The notes below the pieces were generated by a model that was not told the origin of the DNA, searched no databases, and saw nothing but the letters and a program-made list of their open reading frames with translations. Position numbers and translations under genes: made by a program. A stretch of 51,376 nt of DNA from Microbacteriaceae bacterium. Its GTDB lineage: Bacteria; Actinomycetota; Actinomycetes; Actinomycetales; Microbacteriaceae. Below are positions 38,897 to 47,841 of this stretch, piece by piece. Positions within the stretch are counted from its first letter, which is position 1, and each line of letters starts with the position of its first letter. The stretch spans positions 1 to 51,376 of the forward strand of contig JACMNE010000124.1 of assembly GCA_014378715.1 (NCBI GenBank), in the 5' to 3' direction.

Positions 38897-40027
38897 GTGA
38901 AGAAGAGAGTCATTCTCGCCGGTCTCGCCGCGAGCGCCCTCGCCGTCGGTCTCGTCGCCTGCGCACCCGCCGCAGACAGCGGCTCAGGCGGAGGCTCCGC
39001 GGCAGGCGAAGGCGGCCTCATCGGAGTCGCCATGCCGACGAAGTCGTCCGAGCGCTGGATCCAGGACGGCGACGCCCTCAAGGCCCAGCTCGAGGACGCC
39101 GGCTACACCGTCGACCTGCAGTACGCAGAAGACGACATCCCCACCCAGGTCAACCAGATCGAGAACATGGTCACCAAGGGTGCCGTCGCCCTGATCGTCG
39201 CCTCGATCGACGGAACCACGCTGACCAACGTCCTCGGCGACGCCGCGAGTGCCGATATCCCCGTCATCGCGTACGACCGCCTCCTCCGCGACACCGACGC
39301 CGTCAGCTACTACGCGACCTTCGACAACTTCCTCGTCGGACAGCAGCAGGCGTGGTCGGTCCTCAACGGACTCGGCCTCACCGAGCTCGACGGAACCGAG
39401 ATCGCCGGAGCCCCCGCTGGACCGTTCAACATCGAGCTGTTCGCCGGTTCGCTCGACGACAACAACGCCTTCTTCTTCTTCAACGGAGCCATGGACGTTC
39501 TGCAGCCCTACATCGACAAGGGAACCCTGGTTGTGAAGAGCGGCCAGACGGCCATCGAGCAGGTCGCGACGCTCCGCTGGGACGGCGAGACCGCCCAGAG
39601 CCGTATGGAGGACATCCTCACGTCGCAGTACTCCGACGGCACGAAGGTCAATGCGGTGCTCTCGCCCTATGACGGCATCAGCCGTGGAATCATCTCCGCG
39701 CTGACCGACGCTGGCTATGCGGTCGGCACCGACTTCCCGATCATCTCCGGCCAGGACGCCGAGCTCGACTCGGTCAAGGCGATCAACAACGGCGAGCAGT
39801 ACGCGACCATCTTCAAGGACACCCGCGACCTCGCCAAGAAGGCCGTCGAGATGACCGTCGCCGTGATCAATGGGGACACCCCGGACGTCAACAACACGAC
39901 GGACTACGACAACGGCGTGAAGGTCGTTCCGTCGTTCCTGCTCGAGCCCGTGACCGTCGTCAAGTCCAACATCACCTCGGTCCTCATCGACTCGGGCTAC
40001 TGGACAGACGCCGAGATCAACGGCTGA
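38897..40027 (+). CDS. chvE: ChvE-type monosaccharide-binding lipoprotein of a CUT2 ABC importer
   Basis: This 376-residue periplasmic-binding-protein family member has lipobox L-V-A-C at Cys22 and a Gly/Ser linker. The mature domain is of the ChvE/XylF type: [85 protein letters not shown] and [19 protein letters not shown]. ChvE binds L-arabinose, xylose, glucose and galactose; the araBDA-like promoter argues for L-arabinose here. GAAAGGA precedes the GTG. A near-perfect hairpin follows before the ATPase gene. Confidence 0.93.
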   Translation: MKKRVILAGLAASALAVGLVACAPAADSGSGGGSAAGEGGLIGVAMPTKSSERWIQDGDALKAQLEDAGYTVDLQYAEDDIPTQVNQIENMVTKGAVALIVASIDGTTLTNVLGDAASADIPVIAYDRLLRDTDAVSYYATFDNFLVGQQQAWSVLNGLGLTELDGTEIAGAPAGPFNIELFAGSLDDNNAFFFFNGAMDVLQPYIDKGTLVVKSGQTAIEQVATLRWDGETAQSRMEDILTSQYSDGTKVNAVLSPYDGISRGIISALTDAGYAVGTDFPIISGQDAELDSVKAINNGEQYATIFKDTRDLAKKAVEMTVAVINGDTPDVNNTTDYDNGVKVVPSFLLEPVTVVKSNITSVLIDSGYWTDAEING

Positions 40028-40048
40028 CACCCGCTCCACAGCACCACC

Positions 40049-40080
40049 GCCGGTGGAGGTACCTCGGTACCTCCACCGGC
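40049..40080 (+). terminator. Intercistronic hairpin between binding protein and ATPase genes
   Basis: GCCGGTGGAGGTACC (40049-40063) and GGTACCTCCACCGGC (40066-40080) are perfect 15-base inverted arms separated by TC. It begins 21 bp after the binding-protein stop, and a weak T-rich ACTTTTCC follows at 40091. It probably raises binding protein over transporter. Confidence 0.7.
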
Positions 40081-40116
40081 ACCACCATTCACTTTTCCTG
40101 AAGGAGTTGGACACCG

Positions 40117-41646
40117 GTGACCACGAACATCCTGGAAATGCGGTCGATCACCAAGACTTTCCCCGGCGTCAAGGCGCTCTCGGAGGTCTCGGTCGATGTG
40201 GGCCGTGGGGAGATCCACGCCATCTGCGGCGAGAACGGCGCTGGCAAGTCCACGCTGATGAAGGTCCTGAGCGGTGTCTACGGCTTCGGAACCTACGAGG
40301 GCGACATCGTCTTCGAGGACTCCACCGTGCAGTTCCGCGACATCCGCGACAGCGAGGCCGTCGGAATCGTCATCATCCACCAGGAGCTCGCCCTGAGCCC
40401 CCAGCTCTCGATCGCCGAGAACATCTTCCTCAACAACGAGCAGCGTGGCCCGCTCGGCCTCATCGACTGGAACAAGACCAACAGTGAGGCTGCCAAGCTC
40501 CTCGCCAGGGTCGGACTCCGCGAGAACCCGACCACCAAGATCAAGCAAATCGGCGTCGGCAAGCAGCAGCTCGTCGAGATCGCGAAGGCGCTGTCCAAAC
40601 GGGTCAAGCTCCTGATCCTCGACGAGCCGACCGCAGCCCTCAACGATGAAGACAGTGACCACCTGCTCGACCTGATCCTGCACCTCAAGGGCCAGGGCAT
40701 CACGTCGATCATCATCAGCCACAAGCTCAACGAGATCAAGAAGATCGCCGATTCCGTCACGGTCATCCGCGACGGCAAGACGATTGAGACGATCGCCAAA
40801 GACGAGGTGACCGAGGAGCGGATCATCAAGGACATGGTCGGCCGCGACCTCGAGCACCGCTACCCGGACCACACACCGAACATCGGCGAGGAGGTGCTCC
40901 GCGTCGAGGACTGGACCGCCCACCATCCACAGGACCCCACCCGTGTGATGGTGGACAGGGTGAACCTCAATGTGCGGGCAGGCGAGATCGTGGGGCTGGC
41001 CGGCCTGATGGGCGCCGGGCGCACTGAGTTCGCCATGAGCCTGTTCGGGCGCTCCTATGGCAGCCGCATCTCCGGAAGGGTCTTCAAGAACGGCAAGGAG
41101 ATCAAGGTGCGCGATGTCTCTGAGGCAATCCGCAACGGGCTCGCCTACGCGACAGAGGACCGCAAGGAATACGGCCTCAACCTCATCGAGGACATCAAAC
41201 GCAACATCTCCGTGGCTGCCCTGGGCAAGATCTCGAAGTGGGGACTGGTCGACGACAACGAGGAGTTCAAGGTCGCCAACGAGTATCGCAAGTCGATGAA
41301 CATCAAGTCACCGACGGTGCTCGCCAAGACCGGCAAACTGTCCGGGGGAAACCAGCAGAAGGTGGTGCTGAGCAAGTGGATCTTCTCCGACCCCGACGTC
41401 CTCATTCTCGATGAACCCACCCGAGGCATCGACGTCGGGGCGAAGTACGAGATCTACACGATCATCAACCGCCTGGCGGCATCCGGCAAGGCCATAATCG
41501 TGATCTCCTCCGAGCTCCCAGAGCTGCTCGGCATCTGCGACCGGATCTATGCGATCTCCGAGGGCCGGATCACCGGAGAACTCCCCATCGCCGAGGCGAA
41601 CCCCGAAGCACTCATCAAACTCATGACCATGGAGACGCCTCGCTGA
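40117..41646 (+). CDS. mmsA: Multiple-monosaccharide ABC importer ATPase
   Basis: This 509-residue protein has two ATPase domains in one chain, the CUT2 layout. The N-terminal half has Walker [10 protein letters not shown] (38-46), [20 protein letters not shown], signature-region [14 protein letters not shown] and Walker [12 protein letters not shown]. The C-terminal half has the degenerate P-loop [33 protein letters not shown] and [12 protein letters not shown]. Wording matches MmsA/GguA. AAGGAG precedes the GTG by about 12 bases. The permease gene follows after 33 bp. Confidence 0.95.
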   Translation: MTTNILEMRSITKTFPGVKALSEVSVDVGRGEIHAICGENGAGKSTLMKVLSGVYGFGTYEGDIVFEDSTVQFRDIRDSEAVGIVIIHQELALSPQLSIAENIFLNNEQRGPLGLIDWNKTNSEAAKLLARVGLRENPTTKIKQIGVGKQQLVEIAKALSKRVKLLILDEPTAALNDEDSDHLLDLILHLKGQGITSIIISHKLNEIKKIADSVTVIRDGKTIETIAKDEVTEERIIKDMVGRDLEHRYPDHTPNIGEEVLRVEDWTAHHPQDPTRVMVDRVNLNVRAGEIVGLAGLMGAGRTEFAMSLFGRSYGSRISGRVFKNGKEIKVRDVSEAIRNGLAYATEDRKEYGLNLIEDIKRNISVAALGKISKWGLVDDNEEFKVANEYRKSMNIKSPTVLAKTGKLSGGNQQKVVLSKWIFSDPDVLILDEPTRGIDVGAKYEIYTIINRLAASGKAIIVISSELPELLGICDRIYAISEGRITGELPIAEANPEALIKLMTMETPR

Positions 41647-41679
41647 CTCAGCGAGCCGATTCACGAAGGAGCACCGTCC

Positions 41680-42903
41680 ATGTCTGACAACGTCCCGTCC
41701 TCGACCGAGACCATCGGCCCACCCCAGAACCGTTTCACGGCATCAATCAGCCACATCCTGGCCGACCTCGGCAAGAACGGCATCTTCCTCGCACTCATCG
41801 CCGTGGTGGTGCTCTTCTCCTTCACCACCAACGGCATCCTGCTCCGGCCGCAGAACATCTCCAACTTGATCGTGCAGAACGGGTACATCCTGATCCTGGC
41901 GATCGGGATGGTCATGGTGATCGTCGCTGGCCACATCGACCTCTCGGTCGGGTCGGTGGCCGCCTTCGTCGGCGCAGTGTCCGGTGTGTTCGCCGTGCAG
42001 ATGGGCCTTCCCTGGTGGCTCTCGATCTTCCTCTCGCTCCTCATTGGCGCGCTGGTCGGAGCGTGGCAGGGATTCTGGATCGCCTACGTGGGTATACCCG
42101 CGTTCATCGTGACGCTCGCGGGAATGCTGATCTTCCGCGGCCTCGCGCTCGTGGTGCTCGGCAATGCGAATATCGGGTCCTTCCCCGACGAGTACCGCGC
42201 CCTCGGTAACGGGTTCCTCACCGACCTTCTTGGCGCGTACGAGGTCGACCCGGTGACCATGGGTGTCGCGGTGATCGCGATCATCGCGCTGGTGATCCAG
42301 CAGGTCCGTAGCCGCCGCGGACGCATGCAGTACGCCCAGGAGGTCGAGCCGCTGGTCTGGTTCATCGCCAAGATCGTTCTCATCGGAGTCGGGGTCGCGC
42401 TATTCGCCTACGCCCTCGCGACCTTCAAAGGCATCCCGATCACACTCATCGTGCTCGCCGTGCTGGTCCTCATCTACGGTGTGCTCACCAACCGCAGCGT
42501 GTTCGGCCGCCACATCTATGCGATCGGCGGCAACCGCCACGCGGCGGAGCTGAGTGGCGTCAAGACCCGCCAGGTCGACTTCTGGATCTTCGTCAACATG
42601 GGTGTGCTCGCCGCGCTGGCCGGTCTCGTCTTCACGGCGAGGCTCAACCTCGCCGGCCCCAAGGCGGGAGACGGTTTCGAACTCGAGGCCATCTCGGCCG
42701 CCTTCATCGGTGGAGCGGCGGTGCAGGGTGGAGTCGGCACGATCGGTGGTGCCATCATCGGTGGCCTCATCATCGGGGTGCTCAACAACGGTATGTCGAT
42801 CATGGGCATCGGCATCGAGTGGCAGCAGGCGGTGAAGGGACTGGTGCTCCTGCTCGCCGTGGCGTTCGACGTGTTCAACAAGCGACGCTCCGGCGGCCGC
42901 TGA
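41680..42903 (+). CDS. mmsB: Multiple-monosaccharide ABC importer permease
   Basis: This 407-residue BPD_transp_2-type permease has about ten to eleven helices. The CUT2 hallmarks are AGHIDLSVGSVAAFVGAVSG, GIPAFIVTLAGMLIFRGLALVV, YAIGGNRHAAELSGVKTRQVDFWIF (split) and AFIGGAAVQGGVGTIGGAIIGGLIIGVLNNGM (split). It is longer than RbsC-type permeases through an inserted segment around 175-240, as in MmsB/GguB. GAAGGAG precedes the ATG. A terminator-like hairpin lies 7 bp after the stop, closing the operon. Confidence 0.95.
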   Translation: MSDNVPSSTETIGPPQNRFTASISHILADLGKNGIFLALIAVVVLFSFTTNGILLRPQNISNLIVQNGYILILAIGMVMVIVAGHIDLSVGSVAAFVGAVSGVFAVQMGLPWWLSIFLSLLIGALVGAWQGFWIAYVGIPAFIVTLAGMLIFRGLALVVLGNANIGSFPDEYRALGNGFLTDLLGAYEVDPVTMGVAVIAIIALVIQQVRSRRGRMQYAQEVEPLVWFIAKIVLIGVGVALFAYALATFKGIPITLIVLAVLVLIYGVLTNRSVFGRHIYAIGGNRHAAELSGVKTRQVDFWIFVNMGVLAALAGLVFTARLNLAGPKAGDGFELEAISAAFIGGAAVQGGVGTIGGAIIGGLIIGVLNNGMSIMGIGIEWQQAVKGLVLLLAVAFDVFNKRRSGGR

Positions 42904-42910
42904 CCCGGTA

Positions 42911-42946
42911 AGGAATACCCCGGTGCTTGGGCGCCGGGGTATTCCT
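42911..42946 (+). terminator. Terminator hairpin after mmsB
   Basis: AGGAATACCCCGG (42911-42923) pairs with CCGGGGTATTCCT (42934-42946), extendable by three pairs (one T-G) to a 4-nt loop. A weak GCGTTAA follows. It is long and stable and probably ends the importer operon. Confidence 0.75.
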
Positions 42947-42967
42947 GCGTTAAGGGGTACATTCAGT

Positions 42968-42997
42968 TTGGATCATGCATCATTTAGGAAATAGGAT
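42968..42997 (+). promoter_or_regulatory. Candidate promoter of the GntP gene
   Basis: TTGGAT (42968-42973) and TAGGAT (42992-42997) are 18 bp apart, 64 bp before the ATG. The spacer has ATGCAT within GATCATGCATCATT, a possible regulator site; no gene for a cognate regulator is adjacent. Confidence 0.5.
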
Positions 42998-43060
42998 CGT
43001 TGTTCAGGGGGACGTTTCCGCGGCCCGCATCTGGACCAACGACGTTTCACGGGGACAACC

Positions 43061-44458
43061 ATGATCTTGCAGCAGGCCACATCCGAGTTGGCACTTCCCG
43101 TGCCCGCCCTTCTGGGGATCGCGGTGGCCGCCGTCGCGGTACTCCTGCTCCTCATCATCAAGTTCCGGCTCCACGCCTTCTTCTCCCTCATCATCGTGAG
43201 CCTGCTCACCGCGGTCGCCACCGGGGTCACGGCCTCCGATCTGCTGGTGGTCCTCGTCGGCCCGTTCGGCGCGACGCTCGGCAACGTCGCCCTCCTCGTC
43301 GGCTTCGGCGCAGTGCTCGGCCGCATGGTCGAGGTCTCGGGCGGCGCACAGGTGCTCGCCGACGCGATGCTCAGGCGGTTCGGCGAGAAGCGCGCCCCGC
43401 TCGCCCTCTCGGTCGCGTCCCTGCTGTTCGGCTTCCCGATCTTCCTTGACGCCGCGTTCATCGTCATGCTGCCGATCATCTACGGCGTCGCCCGCCGCCT
43501 CGGCGGGGGCCTGCTGCTCTACGCGCTGCCCGCCACCGGCGCCTTCCTGATGATGCACGCCCTCGTGCCCCCGCACCCCGGCCCCGTCGCCGCATCGGGC
43601 ATCCTGGGAGCGGATGTCGGGCTCGTGCTCGTCATCGCGCTGCTCGTCGGGCTGCCGACCTGGTACATCGCCGGCTACCGCCTCGCCCTGTGGCTCGCGA
43701 AGCGCCACCCGGACATGCCCGTCCCCAACCTTCTCGGCGCACCGCCGAAGGACGCGGAGAACCCGCCCCGATTCGGCACCGTGCTGCTCGTCCTGCTGCT
43801 CCCGCTCGTGCTCATCTTCGCGAACACCGGGGCCAACACCCTCGCGACCGCCGGCGTCATCGACCGCACCGAACTCTGGGTCGGCATCCTGCTCTTCATC
43901 GGAAGCACCCCGATCGCCCTGCTCATCTCCACGCTGCTCGCGATGTACCTGCTCATCGTGCGCCGCCATCCCGGCAAGCTCGGCGGGGCGCTCGAGGAGG
44001 TCGTCGACGATGCCCTCGCCCCCGTCTGCTCGATCATCCTCATCACGGGGGCCGGTGGCATGTTCGGCGGGGTGCTCACCGCCACCGGCATCGGCGGGGC
44101 CATGGCGAGCAGTCTCGACGCCATCGGCCTGCCCATCATTGTGGCGGGCTTCCTGATCGCGATCATCATGCGCGTCGCCCAGGGCTCCGCCACCGTCGCC
44201 GGGACCACCGCGGCTGGCCTGATGGCCCCCGCCGTACTCGCCTCCGGCGAGACCAGCCCGCTCGCCCTCGCCTGCATCGTCGTCGCGATCGTCGCCGGCG
44301 CGATCACCTTCTCGCACGTCAATGACTCCGGGTTCTGGCTCGTGAGCCGCTTCCTCGGCCTCACCACGAAGCAGGCGCTGCAGACATGGACCGTGCTCGC
44401 CACGGCCATCGGCTTCATGGCGTTCGGTCTCGTCTGGGTCGTGTATCAGGTGGCGTAG
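43061..44458 (+). CDS. GntP-family gluconate/organic acid:H+ symporter
   Basis: This 465-residue membrane protein has about 12-14 helices and the GntP signatures GFGAVLGRMVEVSGGAQVLADAMLRRFGEKRAPLA (split, about 85-118), FGFPIFLDAAFIVMLPI, MMHALVPPHPGPVAA and RVAQGSATVAGTTAAGLMAP. Family members import gluconate, D-serine, fructuronate or related hydroxy acids. The gene downstream encodes glycerate kinase, so D-glycerate or a related hydroxy acid is a plausible substrate; this is inference. The two genes are 44 bp apart. Confidence 0.92.
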   Translation: MILQQATSELALPVPALLGIAVAAVAVLLLLIIKFRLHAFFSLIIVSLLTAVATGVTASDLLVVLVGPFGATLGNVALLVGFGAVLGRMVEVSGGAQVLADAMLRRFGEKRAPLALSVASLLFGFPIFLDAAFIVMLPIIYGVARRLGGGLLLYALPATGAFLMMHALVPPHPGPVAASGILGADVGLVLVIALLVGLPTWYIAGYRLALWLAKRHPDMPVPNLLGAPPKDAENPPRFGTVLLVLLLPLVLIFANTGANTLATAGVIDRTELWVGILLFIGSTPIALLISTLLAMYLLIVRRHPGKLGGALEEVVDDALAPVCSIILITGAGGMFGGVLTATGIGGAMASSLDAIGLPIIVAGFLIAIIMRVAQGSATVAGTTAAGLMAPAVLASGETSPLALACIVVAIVAGAITFSHVNDSGFWLVSRFLGLTTKQALQTWTVLATAIGFMAFGLVWVVYQVA

Positions 44459-44502
44459 GCGGGAGGCGCGCGACATTCGCTGTCCTGCGGAATGATGGGG
44501 TG

Positions 44503-45621
44503 ATGACAGGGCACAGGGTGGTGATCGCACCGGACTCCTTCAAGGGCACGGCCACCGCCACGGAGGCGGCACGCGCGATCGCCGCCGGGTGGGCGTCGGT
44601 GCGGCCGGACGACGAGCTGCGGCTGATGCCGATGGCCGACGGCGGCGAGGGGTCGATCGAGGCGTTCGAGATCGCGGTGGCCGGCGCCGTGCGGATGCCG
44701 GTGACCGTGACCGGGCCCGACGACCGGCCCGTCGACACTCACTGGCTGCTGCTGCCGGATGGGGCGGGGGTTGTGGAGCTCGCGTCCACGAGCGGGATCA
44801 CGCTGCTTCATCCGCTGCTGCCGGCGACCGCGCACACCGTCGGGTTCGGCGAGGCGATCGCAGCCGCCCTCGACTATGGGGTGGGGCGGCTGGTGCTGGC
44901 GATCGGGGGGGGCTCGTCGGCCGACGGCGGGGCCGGGGCGCTCGCCGCGCTCGGCGCGCGGTTCCTCGACGCGGGTGGCGCCTTCGTGGCGCCGGGCAAC
45001 CACGGCCTCGGAGAAATCGCGACGGTCGAGCTGGCCGGGCTCCGAGCGCTGCCGCCCGGCGGGGTCGTGGTGTTGAGCGACGTGACGAGCCCGCTGCTGG
45101 GTCCGGACGGCGCAGCATCCGTATTCGGTCCGCAGAAGGGAGTGTGGCACGGGGACGTGCCCGCATTCGACGCCCGACTGGCGCACTTCGCGGGCTTCGT
45201 CGAGGCGGCGGTGGGATGGCGGGATGGCGCGCCCGCGATGCGCGACACGGCCGGTGCCGGCTCGGCGGGCGGGGCCGGGTTCGGGCTGCTCGCCTGGGGG
45301 GCGTCGATCTTGGCGGGTTCCTCTGCCGTGGGGGACATCGCGGGACTGTCTGGCGCCATCGCGACGGCCGACGTGGTCATCACGGGGGAGGGCCGGTTCG
45401 ACGGGCAGTCTGACGCCGGAAAGGTGCCGTCCTACGTGCGTGGGCTCGCGGCGGGCGGGGCACGCGCGCTGCTCGTCGCCGGGGCGATCGAGGCCGACTC
45501 GGCCGGCTTCGCCGCAGCGGTCTCGCTCACGCAGCTGTCCGGCAGCGCGGACGCGGCCATTCGCGACACCCTGCACTGGCTGGAGCGGGCCGGCGCCACT
45601 CTCGCCGCCTCCCCCGACTGA
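44503..45621 (+). CDS. Glycerate kinase
   Basis: This 372-residue protein belongs to the GlxK/GarK family, which phosphorylates D-glycerate (usually to 2-phosphoglycerate), linking hydroxy-acid breakdown to glycolysis. Motifs are VVIAPDSFKGTATATEAARAI at the N-terminus, MADGGEGSIEAF, AIGGGSSADGGAGALAALGARFLDAGG (split), VLSDVTSPLLGPDGAASVFGPQKG (split) and VVITGEGRFDGQSDAGKVPS. The ATG at 44503 lies six bases after AATGAT and could be leaderless; a GTG one codon earlier is possible. It is paired with the GntP permease gene. Confidence 0.93.
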   Translation: MTGHRVVIAPDSFKGTATATEAARAIAAGWASVRPDDELRLMPMADGGEGSIEAFEIAVAGAVRMPVTVTGPDDRPVDTHWLLLPDGAGVVELASTSGITLLHPLLPATAHTVGFGEAIAAALDYGVGRLVLAIGGGSSADGGAGALAALGARFLDAGGAFVAPGNHGLGEIATVELAGLRALPPGGVVVLSDVTSPLLGPDGAASVFGPQKGVWHGDVPAFDARLAHFAGFVEAAVGWRDGAPAMRDTAGAGSAGGAGFGLLAWGASILAGSSAVGDIAGLSGAIATADVVITGEGRFDGQSDAGKVPSYVRGLAAGGARALLVAGAIEADSAGFAAAVSLTQLSGSADAAIRDTLHWLERAGATLAASPD

Positions 45622-45635
45622 GCCTCCCAGTCGGG
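45613..45635 (+). terminator. Hairpin over the glycerate kinase stop codon
   Basis: CCCGACTG (45613-45620) pairs with CAGTCGGG (45628-45635) around a 7-nt loop. The TGA stop is within the stem-loop. No strong T-tract follows; it is a likely mRNA 3'-end structure. Confidence 0.5.
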
Positions 45636-45733
45636 AATGCTGGCAACGGGGGAATAAGTGCGCCCGGGTACCGTTATGGCCTGTGGGGCCGTCTCGCCCC
45701 ATCGAATCCCCACCGACTCCCAGGGACATTCTT

Positions 45734-46960
45734 GTGACCTCCGTTGTGCACCCGGGCGATGCCCTCACCCGCCGCGAGCGGATCGTCTACATCATCATCC
45801 TCGGGGCGCTCGTAGCCCTCGGCCCGTTCACGATCGACCTCTACCTTCCCGCGTTCCCGGTCATCGAGACCGACCTCGGCGTCTCGCAGGGCGCCGTGCA
45901 GCTCACCCTCACGGCCACGACGATCGGCTTCGCCGTCGGCCAGCTCCTCGTCGGCCCCTGGAGCGACCGCGTCGGGCGCCGCCTCCCACTGATCATCGCG
46001 ACCTCGCTGCACGTCGTCGCCAGCCTCGGAGTGGCCCTGGCCCCCGACCTCGCCTGGATCGGCGTCTTCCGCGTCCTGCAGGGCGTGGGCGCCGCGGCCG
46101 GTGCCGTCGTGGCCATGGCCACGGTGCGGGACCTCTTCGGCGGGCTCCCGCTCGTGCGGATGCTCTCCCGCCTCGCCCTCGTCACCGGACTCGCCCCGAT
46201 CCTCGCCCCGGTCATCGGCTCGCAGTTGCTGCTCGTGCTCGACTGGCGCGGCGTGTTCTACATCCTCGCCGCCTACGGGGTCGTCGTCCTCCTCGCCGCG
46301 ATCTTCTTCATCGTCGAGACCCGCCCGCGCTCGAGCCGCGCCGAGGCCGGCCACAGCTCGATGGGCCAGCGCTACCGGGCGATCTTCAGCGACCGCGTCT
46401 TCGTCGGCGTCGCCGTCATCGGGGGGATGTCGTTCTCCGGCCTCTTCGCCTACCTCAGCGCCTCGCCCTTCCTCTTCCAGGAGATCTACGGCTTCGATCC
46501 GCAGCAGTACGGCCTGCTGTTCGCCATCAACTCGATCGGCATCGTCATCGGCACCCAGGCGAGCTCACGTCTCGCCCGCGTCGTCGGTCCGCAGTGGATC
46601 CTCGCCTGCTCCACCGCCGTGCTCTTCATCGCCGCACTGAGCATCGTGGTCCTCGACCTCGCCGGAGCCGGCCTCCTCGGGGTGCTGGTCCCTCTCTGGT
46701 TCTTCATCACCGCGGTCGGATTCGGCTTCCCCATGGTGCAGGTCCTCGCGCTGGCGAACCACGGCAGTGAGGCGGGCACCGCCGCGTCCGTTCTCGGGGC
46801 CCTGAACTTCGGCCTGGCCGGCATCATCTCGCCGATCGTCGGTATCTTCGGCGTGAGCGGCTTTGTGATGGGCACGGTGATGGCAGCCACCGCCCTCGTC
46901 TCGGTCCTCGCCCTGTGGTTCGTGGTGCAACCCAAGACAGTCCCGGTCCTGCAGAACTGA
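45734..46960 (+). CDS. Bcr/CflA-family multidrug efflux MFS transporter
   Basis: This 408-residue major facilitator protein has 12 predicted helices. Bcr/CflA wording is clear: TIDLYLPAFPVIETDLGVSQGAVQLTLTATTIGFAVGQLLVGPWSDRVGRRLPL (split, about 27-80), which includes MFS motif A, then FRVLQGVGAAAGAVVAMATVRDLF and LAPILAPVIGSQLL. It exports drugs such as bicyclomycin or chloramphenicol-like compounds in other species. AGGGA lies eight bases before the GTG at 45734; a second in-frame GTG is four codons later, and the frame is open far upstream inside the kinase gene. It appears monocistronic. Confidence 0.9.
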   Translation: MTSVVHPGDALTRRERIVYIIILGALVALGPFTIDLYLPAFPVIETDLGVSQGAVQLTLTATTIGFAVGQLLVGPWSDRVGRRLPLIIATSLHVVASLGVALAPDLAWIGVFRVLQGVGAAAGAVVAMATVRDLFGGLPLVRMLSRLALVTGLAPILAPVIGSQLLLVLDWRGVFYILAAYGVVVLLAAIFFIVETRPRSSRAEAGHSSMGQRYRAIFSDRVFVGVAVIGGMSFSGLFAYLSASPFLFQEIYGFDPQQYGLLFAINSIGIVIGTQASSRLARVVGPQWILACSTAVLFIAALSIVVLDLAGAGLLGVLVPLWFFITAVGFGFPMVQVLALANHGSEAGTAASVLGALNFGLAGIISPIVGIFGVSGFVMGTVMAATALVSVLALWFVVQPKTVPVLQN

Positions 46961-46982
46961 CCGCTTCCCGGTCAAAGACCAG

Positions 46983-46994
46983 TATCTTGAGCGG
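46983..46994 (+). promoter_or_regulatory. Candidate leaderless promoter of the PAP2 gene
   Basis: TATCTT (46983-46988) is followed by six bases and ATG at 46995. No Shine-Dalgarno is present. This matches the pattern at 22837 and 47830. Confidence 0.5.
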
Positions 46995-47720
46995 ATGACC
47001 GAGCCCATCCCCTCCGAGCCCGTCCCCTCCGCGCCGGCACCGATCGCGTCCCCCGAGGAGTACCGGGCAGCCAGGGTGAGCCGGCGCTGGCCGCTGGTCA
47101 GCGGGCTCGTCGCCGTGCTGCTCGTCGCCGCCGTCGGCGCGATCATCGCCTACCGAGACGGCAACCTGCCCTTCTCCTTCGACACCGAGTGGATGTCGGA
47201 GGTCATCGAACACCGCAGCGCGTTCTGGGACGTGCCGGCCCTGTTCATGGACTTCCTCGGTGGTGGCATCGTCGGGGCGCTCGTGGTTCCGATCGGCATC
47301 GCCCTTGTGCTCTTCCTGAGGCGCAAACCCTGGGCCGCGACCTACTTCATCATCGCGACTGTGTTGAGCGCCGGGCTCGTCCAGCTACTCAAGAACGTCT
47401 ACGTGCGGCCCCGCCCCACGGACATCCTGGTCACGGCCGACCTCGGATCCTTCCCGTCCGGCCACGTCGCCAATGCGGCCACGATGGCCGTGGTCCTCGG
47501 GTTCATCGCCCACCGGGCCTGGGTCTGGGTCGCCGGTGTCGTGTACACGGTGCTGATGATGCTCAGCCGCACCTACCTCGGTGCGCACTGGCTGAGCGAC
47601 ACGGTCGGCGGCCTGGTGCTCGGCGCGGGCGTCGCCGTGCTCCTCTGGGCGCCGTTCGTGTACCGGCTGCATCGGGAGCGCCACGGGCGCCCGGCCACGG
47701 GTCCGGTGCCGCGGGTCTGA
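46995..47720 (+). CDS. PAP2-family membrane phosphatase
   Basis: This 241-residue phosphatase has about six helices and the complete three-part acid phosphatase signature: K133-x6-R140-P141 (KNVYVRPRP), PSGH at 154-157 with the conserved His, and S191-R-x5-H198-x3-D202 (SRTYLGAHWLSD). It removes phosphate from membrane lipid phosphates such as phosphatidate, PG-phosphate or undecaprenyl pyrophosphate; which one cannot be told. A Pro-rich cytoplasmic N-terminus (about 1-30) precedes helix 1. The gene lies 34 bp after the efflux gene with its own probable leaderless promoter. Confidence 0.93.
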   Translation: MTEPIPSEPVPSAPAPIASPEEYRAARVSRRWPLVSGLVAVLLVAAVGAIIAYRDGNLPFSFDTEWMSEVIEHRSAFWDVPALFMDFLGGGIVGALVVPIGIALVLFLRRKPWAATYFIIATVLSAGLVQLLKNVYVRPRPTDILVTADLGSFPSGHVANAATMAVVLGFIAHRAWVWVAGVVYTVLMMLSRTYLGAHWLSDTVGGLVLGAGVAVLLWAPFVYRLHRERHGRPATGPVPRV

Positions 47721-47829
47721 CCTACGGGTTCTGTCGCCGGGACATCGAATTTCGACGGAAAGACGGGTACCGGTGCCGATTCAGTGAGGTGATCTGCTGT
47801 TCCGCTGTCGCTCGTGTGCTCCCGCCCGG

Positions 47830-47841
47830 TAGCGTGAGGCC
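47830..47841 (+). promoter_or_regulatory. Candidate leaderless promoter of the saccharopine-dehydrogenase-like gene
   Basis: TAGCGT (47830-47835), six bases, then ATG at 47842. The six bases GAGGCC could also act as a poor Shine-Dalgarno, but the spacing is too short. Confidence 0.5.
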
